Shown here: positions 9,253 through 19,500 of the stretch, piece after piece
How the letters are laid out: every line of letters starts with the position of its first letter
How positions within the stretch are numbered: position 1 is the stretch's first letter
From: Tannerella forsythia
GTDB taxonomy: Bacteria; Bacteroidota; Bacteroidia; Bacteroidales; Tannerellaceae
DNA length: 64,000 nt
Reading direction: 5' to 3'
Assembly: GCF_001006485.1 (NCBI RefSeq)
Contig: NZ_JUET01000101.1
Location: forward strand, 59,015-123,014
The notes under the pieces: model-generated
Database searches by the model: none
What the model was told of the DNA's origin: nothing
Seen by the model: only the letters and a program-made list of their open reading frames with translations
Made by a program: the position numbers and the translations under genes

Positions 9253-10797
9253 ATGAAAGCAATATATTCTATGAGAAATACGATTTTTATACTGGCAGTA
9301 CTCCCGTTCTTTCTTTTGCTTAACGGATGTGCCGATCTGCAACCGGCCGATTATTCGGATATACCATTTACGGATTTTCCGAAGAACGAAGAAGATATAA
9401 AATCTCTTGTCCTGTCATGTTACTATCCGTTGCGCCCGAACTGGTTCAACGGCATCCATGCCAGAAACGAACGCGGGGTAATGGTGATCAATGACGCCAC
9501 AACGGAGGTTCTCGGAAATGACCAGCTGTGGTTTACGAAGCGATTCATCGAGATGGACTATCATCCCGAGACGACAGACGTCACATGGTTCTACTACGGC
9601 AACGGCACGTACGACGACGGCGGCTTTGCCAATAAAATCAGTCGCTGTACATTGGTGATGGATCAGATCGAGAACAGCTCCTTGAGAGAAGAACTGAAAG
9701 AGAAATACATGGCTGAAGTGCGTTGTGCAAGGGCTTTTCTCTCGTATATTCTGTACGATATGTACGGTCCGCTCGTGGTGGCGCCGCTTGAGGTGTTGAA
9801 AAAACCGCTCCGGGAAGAACCGCTTCCGCGCCTGTCGAGAGAAGAGATGGTGAAATTTATCGAGGACGATCTGTTCTATGCGGCGGAAAAACTTCCCATG
9901 CCGGATAAAACCGAATACGGCAAATTCAGCCGCGGACTCGCACGGATGTTGCTCATTCGTCTATATCTGCACGAAGCGGCAGCGGATAACGCGTATTATG
10001 CAAAAGTGGAAACCTTATGCCGGGAGCTGATGAAACCGGAGTACGGCTATCAGTTGCAGAGCGATTATGTGAAAATGTTCGAATCGGGAGGACAGGGGCT
10101 CACCAATAAGGAAATTATCTGGGCGATACCGGTCACGGCCGACAGTCCTGCTGGCGAAGGGAATGACTGGCACATGTTCGTCTTGCCTACCGATTTCAAC
10201 CAGGAAGGGATGAAAGGCGGCTACGGCGTAGCGTTAAGTACCTGGTGGTTCTATGACCGGTTCGAAGAAAAAGATGTTCGCAAAACGTACCTTCTGAAAG
10301 AATATACAAACAACAAAGGGACCTTAATCACCAGAACATCCGAGAAGCCTTTGTTGGGGCCTATCCCGATGAAGTTCGGGTATGATCCGGGAGTTGCGGG
10401 AGCCGGTAAGAGTACGATCGATATTATCATCTATCGCTATGCCGATGTATACCTGTCGCTTGCCGAAGCAATCGCCATGAAAGAAGGCCATGCGACGCAG
10501 GAAGCGGTAGATCTGATGAATACTATCAGAACCCGAGCAAAACTCCCGGCTAAGCAGCTTTCCGATTTTGCGACCCTGGAATCGTTCATCGACCAAATCC
10601 TGACGGAACGCAGTCATGAATTCTGGTGCGAGAACGGCCAGTACCGTGCCGATCTGATCCGACACAATAAATTGATGAAGAGAGCAAAAGAACTTACCAA
10701 TACGGCCTATGCCGGGAAGGAAAAAGAGTTGTTTCCTCTGCCCAAAATAGTTATTGTCGACGGGAAAGGAAAGGTGCAGCAAAATTCCGGATATTAG
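9253..10797 (+). CDS. SusD/RagB-family surface lipoprotein (PUL B)
   Basis: Ligand-binding partner of the SusC above. Lipobox LLNGC (Cys26 from this start; an in-frame ATG at 9271 would shorten the signal). Typical N-terminal helix region PKNEEDIKSLVLSCYYPLR and C-terminal SusD signature RSHEFWCENGQYRADLIRHN. 514 residues, normal for the family. Very similar throughout to the SusD of PUL C, with shared stretches such as NERGVMVINDATTEVL and NKISRCT. The next gene begins 95 bases later, after a hairpin. Confidence 0.94.
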   Translation: MKAIYSMRNTIFILAVLPFFLLLNGCADLQPADYSDIPFTDFPKNEEDIKSLVLSCYYPLRPNWFNGIHARNERGVMVINDATTEVLGNDQLWFTKRFIEMDYHPETTDVTWFYYGNGTYDDGGFANKISRCTLVMDQIENSSLREELKEKYMAEVRCARAFLSYILYDMYGPLVVAPLEVLKKPLREEPLPRLSREEMVKFIEDDLFYAAEKLPMPDKTEYGKFSRGLARMLLIRLYLHEAAADNAYYAKVETLCRELMKPEYGYQLQSDYVKMFESGGQGLTNKEIIWAIPVTADSPAGEGNDWHMFVLPTDFNQEGMKGGYGVALSTWWFYDRFEEKDVRKTYLLKEYTNNKGTLITRTSEKPLLGPIPMKFGYDPGVAGAGKSTIDIIIYRYADVYLSLAEAIAMKEGHATQEAVDLMNTIRTRAKLPAKQLSDFATLESFIDQILTERSHEFWCENGQYRADLIRHNKLMKRAKELTNTAYAGKEKELFPLPKIVIVDGKGKVQQNSGY

Positions 10798-10840
10798 AGG
10801 GAAACGGGAAGGTGCATCGGAAATATGCTGTTGTATAAAC

Positions 10841-10882
10841 CGCCCCTTATCCTTCTTCTTTAGCGGAGAAAGGATAAGGGCG
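10841..10882 (+). terminator. Hairpin between susD (PUL B) and the GH10 gene
   Basis: CGCCCCTTATCCTT (10841-10854) pairs with AAGGATAAGGGCG (10870-10882), with one bulged C. The loop is about 15 bases. It is followed by ATATAAAAAAATG, so the start codon lies 10 bases beyond the stem. There is no U tract, so it is more likely an mRNA-stability or attenuating element between the abundant SusC/D message and the enzyme genes than a full terminator. Confidence 0.5.
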
Positions 10883-10892
10883 ATATAAAAAA

Positions 10893-12248
10893 ATGATGAG
10901 AATAATCAAAACGATGTTTGCGGTGATAATCGTAACGTTACTCAACGTATCGGCAGGTTTTGGTCGGGATCGAGGAACGGATACGGTGATGTCCCCAAGA
11001 TATTGGGAACAGTGGAACGCGGAAGTCCAGACAAAAATCGATAAAGAGATTGATTTGAACAGGAAGATCGATGTAGAGATACGTTTTTCATCGAGCAAAA
11101 AGAACAGTGACGTACAGATCGAGCAAATCGCACATTCATTCCTGTTTGGTGGGAATCTTTTTCTGTTTGGCGATTTGGGAAGCGATGAACGAAACAAGAA
11201 GTACGAAGACGTGTTCGGTTCCTTATTTAATGCGGCTACGATTCCTTTTTATTGGAAAACGTTAGAGCCGGAAAGAGGAAAGCCGCGTTATACGGAAGGT
11301 TCTTCCTACATATACAGACGTCCAGCTCCCGATCCCGTCGTTGCATTCTGTAAGTCGAAAAGTATCAACATGAACGGACATGCTATTATCTACGGGTTGC
11401 GCCTGCACGGACACCCGGAGTGGATGCCCGAGAACAGAAGAGAGATGGAAGAAATCTTTCAGAATCACATAAAAGACATTGCCCAACGTTATGGAGACCG
11501 CGTTCAACGATGGGATGTGGTAAATGAGTGTATCGATCAGGCTAATCGAGGAATGATGCCCGATGATTACACCTATAAGGCCTATAAGTGGGCTATGCAG
11601 TACTTCCCTGCAGCGACTCAGCTGAACACCAATGAATGTGATCTACATTGGGGGCCGACCAGAAGATACGTTGAAATTGTGAGAGATTTGTCGGATAGAA
11701 ATATACGTATCGACAATGTGGGAGTGCAGATGCATATTTTCGAATCGGAAGAGTCTCGGCAGATTGCGGCGGGAGACGATAAGTTCCTGACACCTGCACA
11801 AAATTATGCTGTTCTGAATTGCTTAAAAGAGACCGAGCGTCCCATCCATATCAGTGAAGTCACGATTTGTGCGCCGGACAGTACCGTGAGAGGCTCCCAA
11901 ATTCAGGCTATAATAGCCCGGAATCTTTATCGGTTATGGTTTAGCTATCCCGATGTGATGGGAATCACTTGGTGGAATGTGGTGGACGGAGGCGCAGCCA
12001 AAGGAGAACCCTCGTTTTCCGGAATATTTCGTAAAGATATGACGTTAAAGCCCGTTTATAACGTGTTGGACAGTCTTATTAACCACGAATGGAAGACGAA
12101 ATTGCAGATTGCACCGGATAAGGACGGGAATGTAACGTTCCGAGGATTCAAAGGGAAATATAAAATCACATGGAAAGACAGACGGAATCAAAAACAAGTT
12201 TGCTTTCTCGACCTGAACGAAAACAAGACCATCAAAATGACGAAATGA
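10893..12248 (+). CDS. Glycoside hydrolase family 10 enzyme (endo-beta-1,4-xylanase-like)
   Basis: Predicted retaining endo-xylanase acting on polysaccharide at the cell surface or in the periplasm. The 451-residue protein has an N-terminal signal peptide (MMRIIKTMFAVIIVTLLNVSAGFG), a GH10 TIM barrel covering most of the protein, acid/base Glu212 in WDVVNE and candidate nucleophile Glu322 in HISEVTI, plus conserved NGHAIIYG near 161-168 and the late GITWWNVVDGG strand. About 55 residues follow the barrel and look like a small beta domain. It overlaps the next gene by 4 bases (ATGA), so the two enzymes are translationally coupled. GH10 is firm; xylan as the substrate is inferred from the family. 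Confidence 0.9.
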   Translation: MMRIIKTMFAVIIVTLLNVSAGFGRDRGTDTVMSPRYWEQWNAEVQTKIDKEIDLNRKIDVEIRFSSSKKNSDVQIEQIAHSFLFGGNLFLFGDLGSDERNKKYEDVFGSLFNAATIPFYWKTLEPERGKPRYTEGSSYIYRRPAPDPVVAFCKSKSINMNGHAIIYGLRLHGHPEWMPENRREMEEIFQNHIKDIAQRYGDRVQRWDVVNECIDQANRGMMPDDYTYKAYKWAMQYFPAATQLNTNECDLHWGPTRRYVEIVRDLSDRNIRIDNVGVQMHIFESEESRQIAAGDDKFLTPAQNYAVLNCLKETERPIHISEVTICAPDSTVRGSQIQAIIARNLYRLWFSYPDVMGITWWNVVDGGAAKGEPSFSGIFRKDMTLKPVYNVLDSLINHEWKTKLQIAPDKDGNVTFRGFKGKYKITWKDRRNQKQVCFLDLNENKTIKMTK

Positions 12249-13276
12249 ACAGAAGAGATTTTATTAAACAAAGCGTGATAGCCGGGGTCGGCTGCAGCAT
12301 GCCCGGTTGGGCGTTTGGCAAATCGGCGGGAGAGGAATTGTCGTCCGGTACGGAACTTATCTGGGGCTGCCTGTTGCATCTCAGTTTCAATATGTGGGAA
12401 GAATATATTTCGCCTCACAGACCGTTCAGAGGTTACCGGCCTTATTTACGCATGGACGAAGCACTGTGGAATGACGCCATATCGGCGATGGCAAAGGCAA
12501 AAGTGAACACGGTCGTTATCGATTTGGGAGATGCCGTAGCCTACGAATCACATCCCGAGATTGCCGTAAAAGGTGCCTGGACTCCCCATCGTTTAAAAAG
12601 CGAATTGTCGAAAATCCGCACGATGGGTATACAGCCCATCCCTAAACTGAACTTCTCGGCAGGACACGATACCTGGATGAAAGAATATTCCCGCATGGTA
12701 TCAACCGATACCTACTACCGGGTCTGCGCCGATCTGATTCGGGAAGTCTCCGCTCTTTTCGATACTCCGCCGCTGTTCCATCTAGGGATGGATGAAGAAA
12801 CAGCCGAACATCAGTCGCATTATCAATTCGTAGTGATGCGTCAGAATGATGCATGGTGGCATGATTTCTATTTTCTTGTGGATGAGGTGGAAAAAAACGG
12901 TTCGCAGGCGTGGATCTGGTCGGATTATATGTTGTGGAGGCAACCGGAGACTTTTTTCAGGAAGATGCCCACGACCGTTGTGCAAAGCAATTGGTATTAC
13001 GGCGAAGAGTTTAATCTGGAATTTCCTTATGTCAAAGCGTACTTGGATTTGGAGAAGCACGGATACACTCAAATACCCACGGGAAGCTATCATGCTGACA
13101 ACCAGCTAAGTATAAAGAATACAGTCGCGTTTGCCGAAAAATTTATCAGTCGTAATTTGTTGAAAGGCTTTCTTCAAACATGCTGGAAGCCTACGATTGA
13201 AGAATATAGAACAAGAATTTTAAAGGGTATCGCATTGATGGGAGAGGCGATTCATACCCTCCCTGCAGATTCGTGA
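12245..13276 (+). CDS. Tat-exported GH20-like (beta-hexosaminidase-type) hydrolase candidate
   Basis: A 343-residue protein whose start is set by the ATGA overlap with the GH10 gene and by the twin-arginine signal MNRRDFIKQSVIAGVGC. The mature part reads as a (beta/alpha)8 barrel: VNTVVIDLGDAVAYESHPE, IRTMGIQPIPKLNFS, then PPLFHLGMDEETAEH. The His179-x-Gly-x-Asp183-Glu184 arrangement is the catalytic pattern of family GH20, where Asp orients the substrate N-acetyl group and Glu is acid/base. Trp-rich segments follow (AWIWSDYM, SNWYYGEEF), also GH20-like. Shorter than normal GH20 enzymes and lacking an obvious N-terminal GH20b domain. Family membership is inference; many such genes are annotated only as Tat-signal proteins. 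Confidence 0.65.
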   Translation: MNRRDFIKQSVIAGVGCSMPGWAFGKSAGEELSSGTELIWGCLLHLSFNMWEEYISPHRPFRGYRPYLRMDEALWNDAISAMAKAKVNTVVIDLGDAVAYESHPEIAVKGAWTPHRLKSELSKIRTMGIQPIPKLNFSAGHDTWMKEYSRMVSTDTYYRVCADLIREVSALFDTPPLFHLGMDEETAEHQSHYQFVVMRQNDAWWHDFYFLVDEVEKNGSQAWIWSDYMLWRQPETFFRKMPTTVVQSNWYYGEEFNLEFPYVKAYLDLEKHGYTQIPTGSYHADNQLSIKNTVAFAEKFISRNLLKGFLQTCWKPTIEEYRTRILKGIALMGEAIHTLPADS

Positions 13277-13318
13277 TCGAATGTACTTGTGGGTGCGTGC
13301 CACGTATAAATTAATTCA

Positions 13319-13326
13319 TATCTTTG
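13319..13326 (+). promoter_or_regulatory. -7 box of a Bacteroidetes promoter before gtrA-like gene
   Basis: TATCTTTG matches TAnnTTTG exactly, 27 bases before the GtrA start. No TTTG lies 19-21 bases upstream, so the -33 half is not supported. Confidence 0.4.
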
Positions 13327-13352
13327 CGCGTCGTACGTTTTTTCGATAAGAC

Positions 13353-13733
13353 ATGAAGATTTCAACCCAACAGAAAGAATTTATCAAGTTCTGTATTGTC
13401 GGAGGAGTAGCCACAGGCATTCACTACGGCATCTATTTATTGCTCAACAGGGCGATGAATACGACGCTTGCATTCACTATCGGATATATTGTCAGCTTCT
13501 TAGCAAATTTTGTTCTTTCGAATTACTTCACATTCAAAACCCGTCCATCGGCAAAAAAAGGTTTCGGCTTTGCAATGAGTCATTTCATCAATTACTTGCT
13601 GCAAGTCGGACTGCTAAACTTGTTTATTCATATCGGTATGCCGAAGAATCTGGCGCCCGTACCCGTATACGGTATTACGGTTCCGGTCAATTTTATATTA
13701 GTTCGAACCGTTTTGAAATCGAAAAAATTATGA
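13353..13733 (+). CDS. GtrA-family membrane protein
   Basis: A 126-residue integral membrane protein with four predicted helices. It opens with FIKFCIVGGVATGIHYGIY, then a conserved FLANFVLSNYFTFK motif, both diagnostic of GtrA/DPMS family proteins, which are thought to flip or escort polyprenyl-linked sugars. It overlaps the following GT2 gene by 4 bases (ATGA), the usual partner. Probably a cell-envelope glycan modification pair, not part of the flanking PULs. Confidence 0.92.
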   Translation: MKISTQQKEFIKFCIVGGVATGIHYGIYLLLNRAMNTTLAFTIGYIVSFLANFVLSNYFTFKTRPSAKKGFGFAMSHFINYLLQVGLLNLFIHIGMPKNLAPVPVYGITVPVNFILVRTVLKSKKL

Positions 13734-14674
13734 CCCGGAAAGTTTCGATATTAATACCGGCCTATAATGAGCAGGACTCTTTGCCGAAGCTTTACGAAAG
13801 GCTTCGGACATTGATGGATACGCACCGGAAATATCAGTGGGAAGTACTGTTTGTCAACGACGGTAGCCGTGATCATACATTGGCTGTTCTGATACGGCTT
13901 CATGAGAGGGATCTGCGTATCAATTACGTGGATATGTCGCGCAATTACGGCAAGGAAGCAGCCATGTTGGCCGGGTTCGATTATGTCACGGGCGATTGCA
14001 TGGTGATCATGGATGCCGACCTGCAACACCCGCCTGAACTTATCCCCGAGATGCTCCGCTATTGGGAAGAAGGATACGATGACGTATATGCCAAACGCCG
14101 GACGAGAGGCAAGGAGTCTTTTCTGCGAAAAAAATTTTCCCGGGCTTTTTATTCCATTCTGCAAAAGGCAGCTCACGTTCCGATCCAACAGGATACGGGC
14201 GATTTTCGTTTGTTGGACAGGATTTGCATCGAAGCCTTAAAGAAGCTGAGGGAGTCGCAACGTTACACGAAAGGAATGTTCAGCTGGATCGGGTTCAAGA
14301 AGAAAGAGCTTCTGTTCGACCAGCAGAATCGTGTGGCGGGCGAGAGCAAATGGAGCTTCTTCAAACTGCTGAATCTTGCCGTCGAGGGGATCACCTCTTT
14401 TACGGTTGCCCCTCTGCGGATAGCTTCCGTCTTCGGGGCGGCAGTATCGTTGCTGGCATTTATTTACGGTATCTATATTCTTATCGAGAACTTGATCTAC
14501 GACGATCCGGTGGCCGGCTTCCCGACGATCATGGTCACCGTACTTTTCTTAGGAGGAGTACAGTTGCTTTCCATCGGTATCATCGGCGAATATCTCGGGC
14601 GTATTTTCAATGAGACCAAGAACCGCCCCGTCTATTTCGCCCGGTCTTACAACGGGAAGAAATTAGATGCCTGA
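13730..14674 (+). CDS. Polyprenyl-phosphate glycosyltransferase, GT2 (DPM1/GtrB/ArnC-like)
   Basis: Transfers a sugar from a nucleotide donor to undecaprenyl phosphate at the inner membrane. The GT-A core has VSILIPAYNEQDSLPKL at the N-terminus, NDGSRD, the metal-binding MDADLQHPPELIP, and QDTGDFRLLDR. Two C-terminal membrane helices (about 230-255 and 265-290) carry the ISIGIIGEYLGRIF-type motif of the GtrB group. 314 residues, normal. Translationally coupled to the GtrA gene. Its last 12 bases overlap the convergent FecR gene. Confidence 0.92.
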   Translation: MTRKVSILIPAYNEQDSLPKLYERLRTLMDTHRKYQWEVLFVNDGSRDHTLAVLIRLHERDLRINYVDMSRNYGKEAAMLAGFDYVTGDCMVIMDADLQHPPELIPEMLRYWEEGYDDVYAKRRTRGKESFLRKKFSRAFYSILQKAAHVPIQQDTGDFRLLDRICIEALKKLRESQRYTKGMFSWIGFKKKELLFDQQNRVAGESKWSFFKLLNLAVEGITSFTVAPLRIASVFGAAVSLLAFIYGIYILIENLIYDDPVAGFPTIMVTVLFLGGVQLLSIGIIGEYLGRIFNETKNRPVYFARSYNGKKLDA

Positions 14675-15742
14675 ACCGTTCCGGGCAAAACGAGATACCG
14701 GCCTTCCCGTCTGATCCGAGCCGGTTCCGTTGTTTCTTTGCAGTATGACGGTCCGACACGAAGGATCGATCCGGTAGGTAAGTTGCGGCGTGATGTCAGA
14801 CAGTACGGAAAGAAATTCGTGCAAACTTTCGTCACGCAGAGTCGCACGGTAGGTGACATTCTTCAATTCCTCGGCAATCGTGAACGTATAGCCGAAATGT
14901 CGTGAAAGTTCTTCTTTTTTCATCTCCAGCGTATGTCCGTCGAGGAGGATTTCCCTGCGTTCGAGTGCGTAAAGATGATTTAACGACCGTTGTTCGATGC
15001 CGTATGTATGTGACAGATTATTATATACGAAGCTCTCTTGCGGACGTAATGTTACCGTATCTCTTTCGTTCGTCGAATATACTTTTACTTTGCCTTCCTC
15101 AAGGGTCACCACGCTTTCCGTATCTTCACCGTATGCAATCACATTGAACTTCGTTCCGTAGACTTGTATCCGATATTGCCGGGTATGCACATGGAAAGGT
15201 CTGTGCCGATCATGCGTCACATGAAAGATTGCTTCGCCGTTCAGTTGTACGTTACGGACAGTTTCCCATTCGTTCATCCGACAAATAAGTTCGGAACAGG
15301 CGTTCAACAAGACTGTGGAACCGTCCGGCAACGTTGCCTGTGCTTGTTGCCCAATGCCTGTTTTTAACTTTATTGCGCCATGCAGCGAGTGTTCGGTTGT
15401 AGAAAACGAACGGATATGCCAACCGATAACTATGCATACAACGGCTAAAGCTGCCGCATACATGCAAAGATGGCGTTTGGCCGTCGGGATGATCTTCCTT
15501 CGGCACGTAATCGGGGCGTTTTGGGCTGCCTGAGCAATTTTTTCTTTCAACTTTTGCCACTCCTGTTCCGTATCGGCATTTTCCTTATCCCGTGGATAGT
15601 TTATACGATGGTAGGTGTCTTTTAGAGAAAACAGGAAATCACTGTTTTGTTTGTCTGCTTTTACCCATGCAGCCAGCTCTCGGCATTCTTCCGCTGTGAG
15701 TTCGTTTGTCAGGTATTTCTTAATGTAGCTTTCGTTTATCAT
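14663..15742 (-). CDS. FecR-family anti-sigma factor
   Basis: Inner-membrane anti-sigma factor that holds the ECF sigma factor encoded 13 bases upstream and receives the signal from the STN domain of the PUL C SusC receptor. 359 residues: cytoplasmic N-terminus with an anti-sigma helix region (MINESYIKKYLTNELTAEEC), one membrane helix near residues 90-110 (LCMYAAALAVVCIVIGWHI), then a periplasmic FecR domain (IKLKTGIGQQAQATLPDGS, VYGTKFNVIAY, EEGKVKVYS, PQESFVYN) and a C-terminal STN-like domain. Same arrangement as other Bacteroides glycan-responsive FecR proteins. Confidence 0.95.
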   Translation of the reverse strand: MINESYIKKYLTNELTAEECRELAAWVKADKQNSDFLFSLKDTYHRINYPRDKENADTEQEWQKLKEKIAQAAQNAPITCRRKIIPTAKRHLCMYAAALAVVCIVIGWHIRSFSTTEHSLHGAIKLKTGIGQQAQATLPDGSTVLLNACSELICRMNEWETVRNVQLNGEAIFHVTHDRHRPFHVHTRQYRIQVYGTKFNVIAYGEDTESVVTLEEGKVKVYSTNERDTVTLRPQESFVYNNLSHTYGIEQRSLNHLYALERREILLDGHTLEMKKEELSRHFGYTFTIAEELKNVTYRATLRDESLHEFLSVLSDITPQLTYRIDPSCRTVILQRNNGTGSDQTGRPVSRFARNGSGI

Positions 15743-15755
15743 TGCAGTAATGTAA

Positions 15756-16352
15756 TTAAAGGTTGATGATTATAAACAGGAAAGTGAGGAGATAACGGTA
15801 TGCTTCGAGTGATTTGCGAATGATTTTAATCCCTCTGTAAAGCTGGTTTTCGACCGTACGTACGGATAAGTTCAATTGGCGTGCGATATCTTCGTTCCGC
15901 ATGCCGCTGTTTCGGCTCATTTTAAATATTGTCTGGCATTGTTTTGGTAACTTGTCGATCGTTTCTTCGTATTTCGTATTTAATTCTTTGAAATTCATAT
16001 CGTCCAGAATATTCTGCTGCGATGCATCGTAATAAGAAATCTCCAGTTCCTGCAAGAATGCCATTTCTATGTTTGAAAAGTTCTTCTGGACGGTATCTCT
16101 GTGTATTTGCCTGAGACATAAATGTCTTATTGTCCGAAACATATATGTATAAGCTGCTTCGGGGTTCAGAATACGGTTACGATGTTCCCAAAAGATGATA
16201 AAGCATTCTTGTACCAAATCTTTGGCTTTTTCGTCATCATATATCAACCGTTTACAAAAAGCGTATATGGAGGGATGGTACTTCTTGTATAATTGTTCGA
16301 AAGAAGCGATGTCCCCTTGTCTTATCTTATGAAATAGCATCTGTTCTTCCAT
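15756..16352 (-). CDS. ECF-type RNA polymerase sigma factor (Bacteroides FecI/sigma-70 subgroup)
   Basis: A 198-residue sigma factor. Region 2 is at about residues 15-85 (FEQLYKKYHPSIYAFCKRLI, then LVQECFIIFWEHRN). Region 4 HTH is at about 130-185 (MSRNSGMRNEDIARQLNLS, then VENQLYRGIKIIRKSL). It is transcribed away from PUL C and is followed by its anti-sigma gene. It is expected to direct transcription of the divergent SusC/SusD operon when the receptor binds ligand; this follows from the known ECF/FecR/STN trans-envelope pathway. Confidence 0.96.
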   Translation of the reverse strand: MEEQMLFHKIRQGDIASFEQLYKKYHPSIYAFCKRLIYDDEKAKDLVQECFIIFWEHRNRILNPEAAYTYMFRTIRHLCLRQIHRDTVQKNFSNIEMAFLQELEISYYDASQQNILDDMNFKELNTKYEETIDKLPKQCQTIFKMSRNSGMRNEDIARQLNLSVRTVENQLYRGIKIIRKSLEAYRYLLTFLFIIINL

Positions 16353-16377
16353 GAATGGCTATTGTGTCTTGAATCCG

Positions 16378-16385
16378 CAAATATA
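16378..16385 (-). promoter_or_regulatory. Possible -7 box of the sigma-factor gene
   Basis: On the minus strand TATATTTG, 26 bases before the sigma gene start, fits TAnnTTTG. No -33 TTTG is seen at the right distance. The 236-base divergent gap 16353-16588 must also hold the promoter for the SusC operon, which I cannot place. Confidence 0.35.
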
Positions 16386-16588
16386 CTCGTTTTTCTTTTT
16401 TTCGGGATTTTGATCGAAAAAGCGAAGGAAAAGAATCGTTTACTTTAGGCGTTGTCAGTGCATTTGTCTCAAGGTATTCATGGCAAGACAAGCGTTAAAT
16501 ATAGTTAATACAGAAGTGTATGAATGAGTATTTTTATTGGGTTGTGTATCATTATTGACATATGCATTAAATTTCAACGGAAATAGAT

Positions 16589-19500
16589 ATGTTAAATAAT
16601 ATTGTTAACAGGACTTGTATGGAACATACGCAACGTGATCGAAAAAGTATTCGGACAGGGCTTCTACGAAAAACCTGTCTGTTATTGTTATTTATCAACG
16701 GCTTGCTTACTGTGCCTGTATATGCGCAGGAGATTCGTGTCAATTTGGTCAATAAGCCTCTCAAACGGTTTATTGAAGTTATCGAGCAGCAAACCGATTA
16801 TAAGTTTTTTTATGAAGAACGACAAATTGATGTGGAGCAACCGGTTTCGGTAAATCTGCAGCAGGCAGATATCGATACTGTATTGAGAGAAGTTTTTAAA
16901 AATGCGGATATCGCTTATTCCGTTTCAGACAAGCGCATATTGTTGGTACGGAAGAAGACGGACCCATCCGGAAAGAAATCGCAATCTACTCAAATTATTA
17001 GCGGCCAAGTAATGGATTCTGAGGGTTTTCCTGTCATAGGTGCGAATATACGTGTAAAAAATACGACGATCGGAGGGATAACCGACATAGACGGTGCATA
17101 TACGCTGGAAGTTCCGGAAGAGGGGACGCTTGTCGTTTCATATATCGGGTATGCGACGCATGAAGTGGCATTATCCGGCGATGGATACCGTAAGATCATT
17201 TTAACCGAGGATGCCAAGATGCTTGATGATGTGATTGTTATCGGATATGGGACGATGAAGAAGCGTGATTTGACCGGAGCCGTTTCTACTGTGAAGACAA
17301 AAGATATCGGTTTGGCGGGTGCATCTTCGATCGGACATGTGTTGGTGGGGAAAGCTGCCGGCTTATATGTACGCCAAAACAGTGCACAGCCGGGTGGCGG
17401 ATTGGATATCCTGGTGCGGGGTGCGGGTTCTGTGAATGCGAGCAATGATCCGTTGTATATTGTCGACGGTTTTCCCATTGCCAAGTTAGATCAGATCGAG
17501 ACGTCGGACCGCAAGATGAATCCCGGTACACAAGGTATTTTAAATTTTCTGAACCCGAATGATGTGGAATCCGTCGAAGTGCTGAAAGATGCGAGCGCTA
17601 CCTCTATCTACGGCGCACGTGCTGCTAACGGAGTCGTTATCATTACGACGAAACGGGGGAAGGAAGGCAAAGCCCGGGTGAATTATTTGTACAATTATTC
17701 TTATCAGCGATATTCGGACCGCTATGATTTGTTGTCGTTGCAGGAATGGATGGTTGAAAAAAACAAATCCACATGGGAGCTTTGGCTATGGAACAACAAG
17801 GTCAGTCCATGGGGAACCCGGACCATGGAAGAAGCATTGGCTTCTCCTGTAAACGGTCTGAAATACAGTCGTCCCTACACCGAAGAACAGATTAAGAATG
17901 CCGGACAAGGTACGGACTGGTTAGGATTGGTGACCCGGAACGGACAAATACGGGAGCATAATATCAATTTACAGGGTGGAAGCAAAGAGACGCAATATAT
18001 GTTGTCTTTCAATTATTTCGATCATAAAGGGATCATACGTAATTCGGGGTTAACGCGCTATACGATGAAAACGAATATAGATCAGCGATTTCTCGACATT
18101 TTCAAAACAGGATTGAACCTTACTCTAACCCGTATTGCGAATGACAATACGCAGCTTGGCAAGGAACAATATGAAAATTCGGGGATCATTCGTTCTGCTA
18201 TCCAGATGGGGCCGCATATCAAGGCGTATGATCCCGAGACGGGCAAATACCCTGTAAATCCTTTGCTCGGCACACAGCCTAATCCGTATTCGTTACTGAA
18301 CAATATCGACCGGGGGAATATCGATCGCCTGCTGGGAAATATCTTTATCGAAGCTGTTCCGTTAAACGGGCTAACACTCCGTGTCAATGCAGGGCTCGAT
18401 TATGCGGCGCAGAGCCGAAAGACCTATCAACCCAAAACGACCCTCAACGGTTATAATCTGCAAGGCGTGGCAACCATTTACAATGTAAAAAACAATCAGT
18501 ACCTGCTCGAGGCGACAGCCACCTATCAAAAAACATTTGCGAATATTCACAAGATGAATCTTCTGGCCGGAACATCGTACGAACGATTCAATTACGAAAG
18601 TTCGAATCTCGGCAACAATAAATTCTTGACGGATGCTTTTATGTATCACAATCTGGGAGGCGGTACGGGAACGAAGATTGTCGGGTCGAGATATACCGAC
18701 AACAAGATGCTGTCATATTTTTTTCGCGCCAACTATGTACTCAAAGACCGTTATTTGGTGACGGCCACATTGCGTGCCGACGGCGCAAGCGTTTTTGCCC
18801 AAAATCATAAATGGGGCTATTTTCCGTCTGTCGCATTGGGATGGACCGTCAGCGAGGAGGCGTTTATGCGGAAGATGTCGGACTGGTTGAGCATGCTCAA
18901 GCTACGGGTCAGCTGGGGACAGACCGGAAACTCGGATATCAGTACGAACGCTTTTCCAGGCTATTATACATCCGAAGCCTGGAATAAAGAAGATAAATCG
19001 AAAGAAATAGGCGTTTTCCAGCAACGGTTCGGTAATCCTAATTTGAAATGGGAAACGACAACGGAATGGAATCTTGGGATCGATTTCGGGTTGTTTAATA
19101 ACCGTATTACAGGTTCTGCCGAGTATTATGATAAGGTCATTTCCGATCTGCTCAGCTATAAGCCGTTGAATACGTATCAAGAATTAACGCGCGTAATGGC
19201 CAATATCGGAAAAACCCAAAGCACCGGAATAGAAGTTACGCTGAATACGAGAAATATGGTATTGAAAAATTTTTCATGGACAACGGATTTTACTTTCACA
19301 AAATATAAAGACCGTTGGAAAGAACGGACGGACGACTGGAAACCTGCCATATATGAAAAATATGATGCACCGGTTCGGCCGATCTATGCCCGGCGTGCCA
19401 GTCATATCATGCAAAAAGGCGAGAAGACGCCGAAAGCTCAACCGCTGCTGGTGCCCGGACAGGTGGTGATAAAGGATAATAACGGCTATGTACGCGACAA

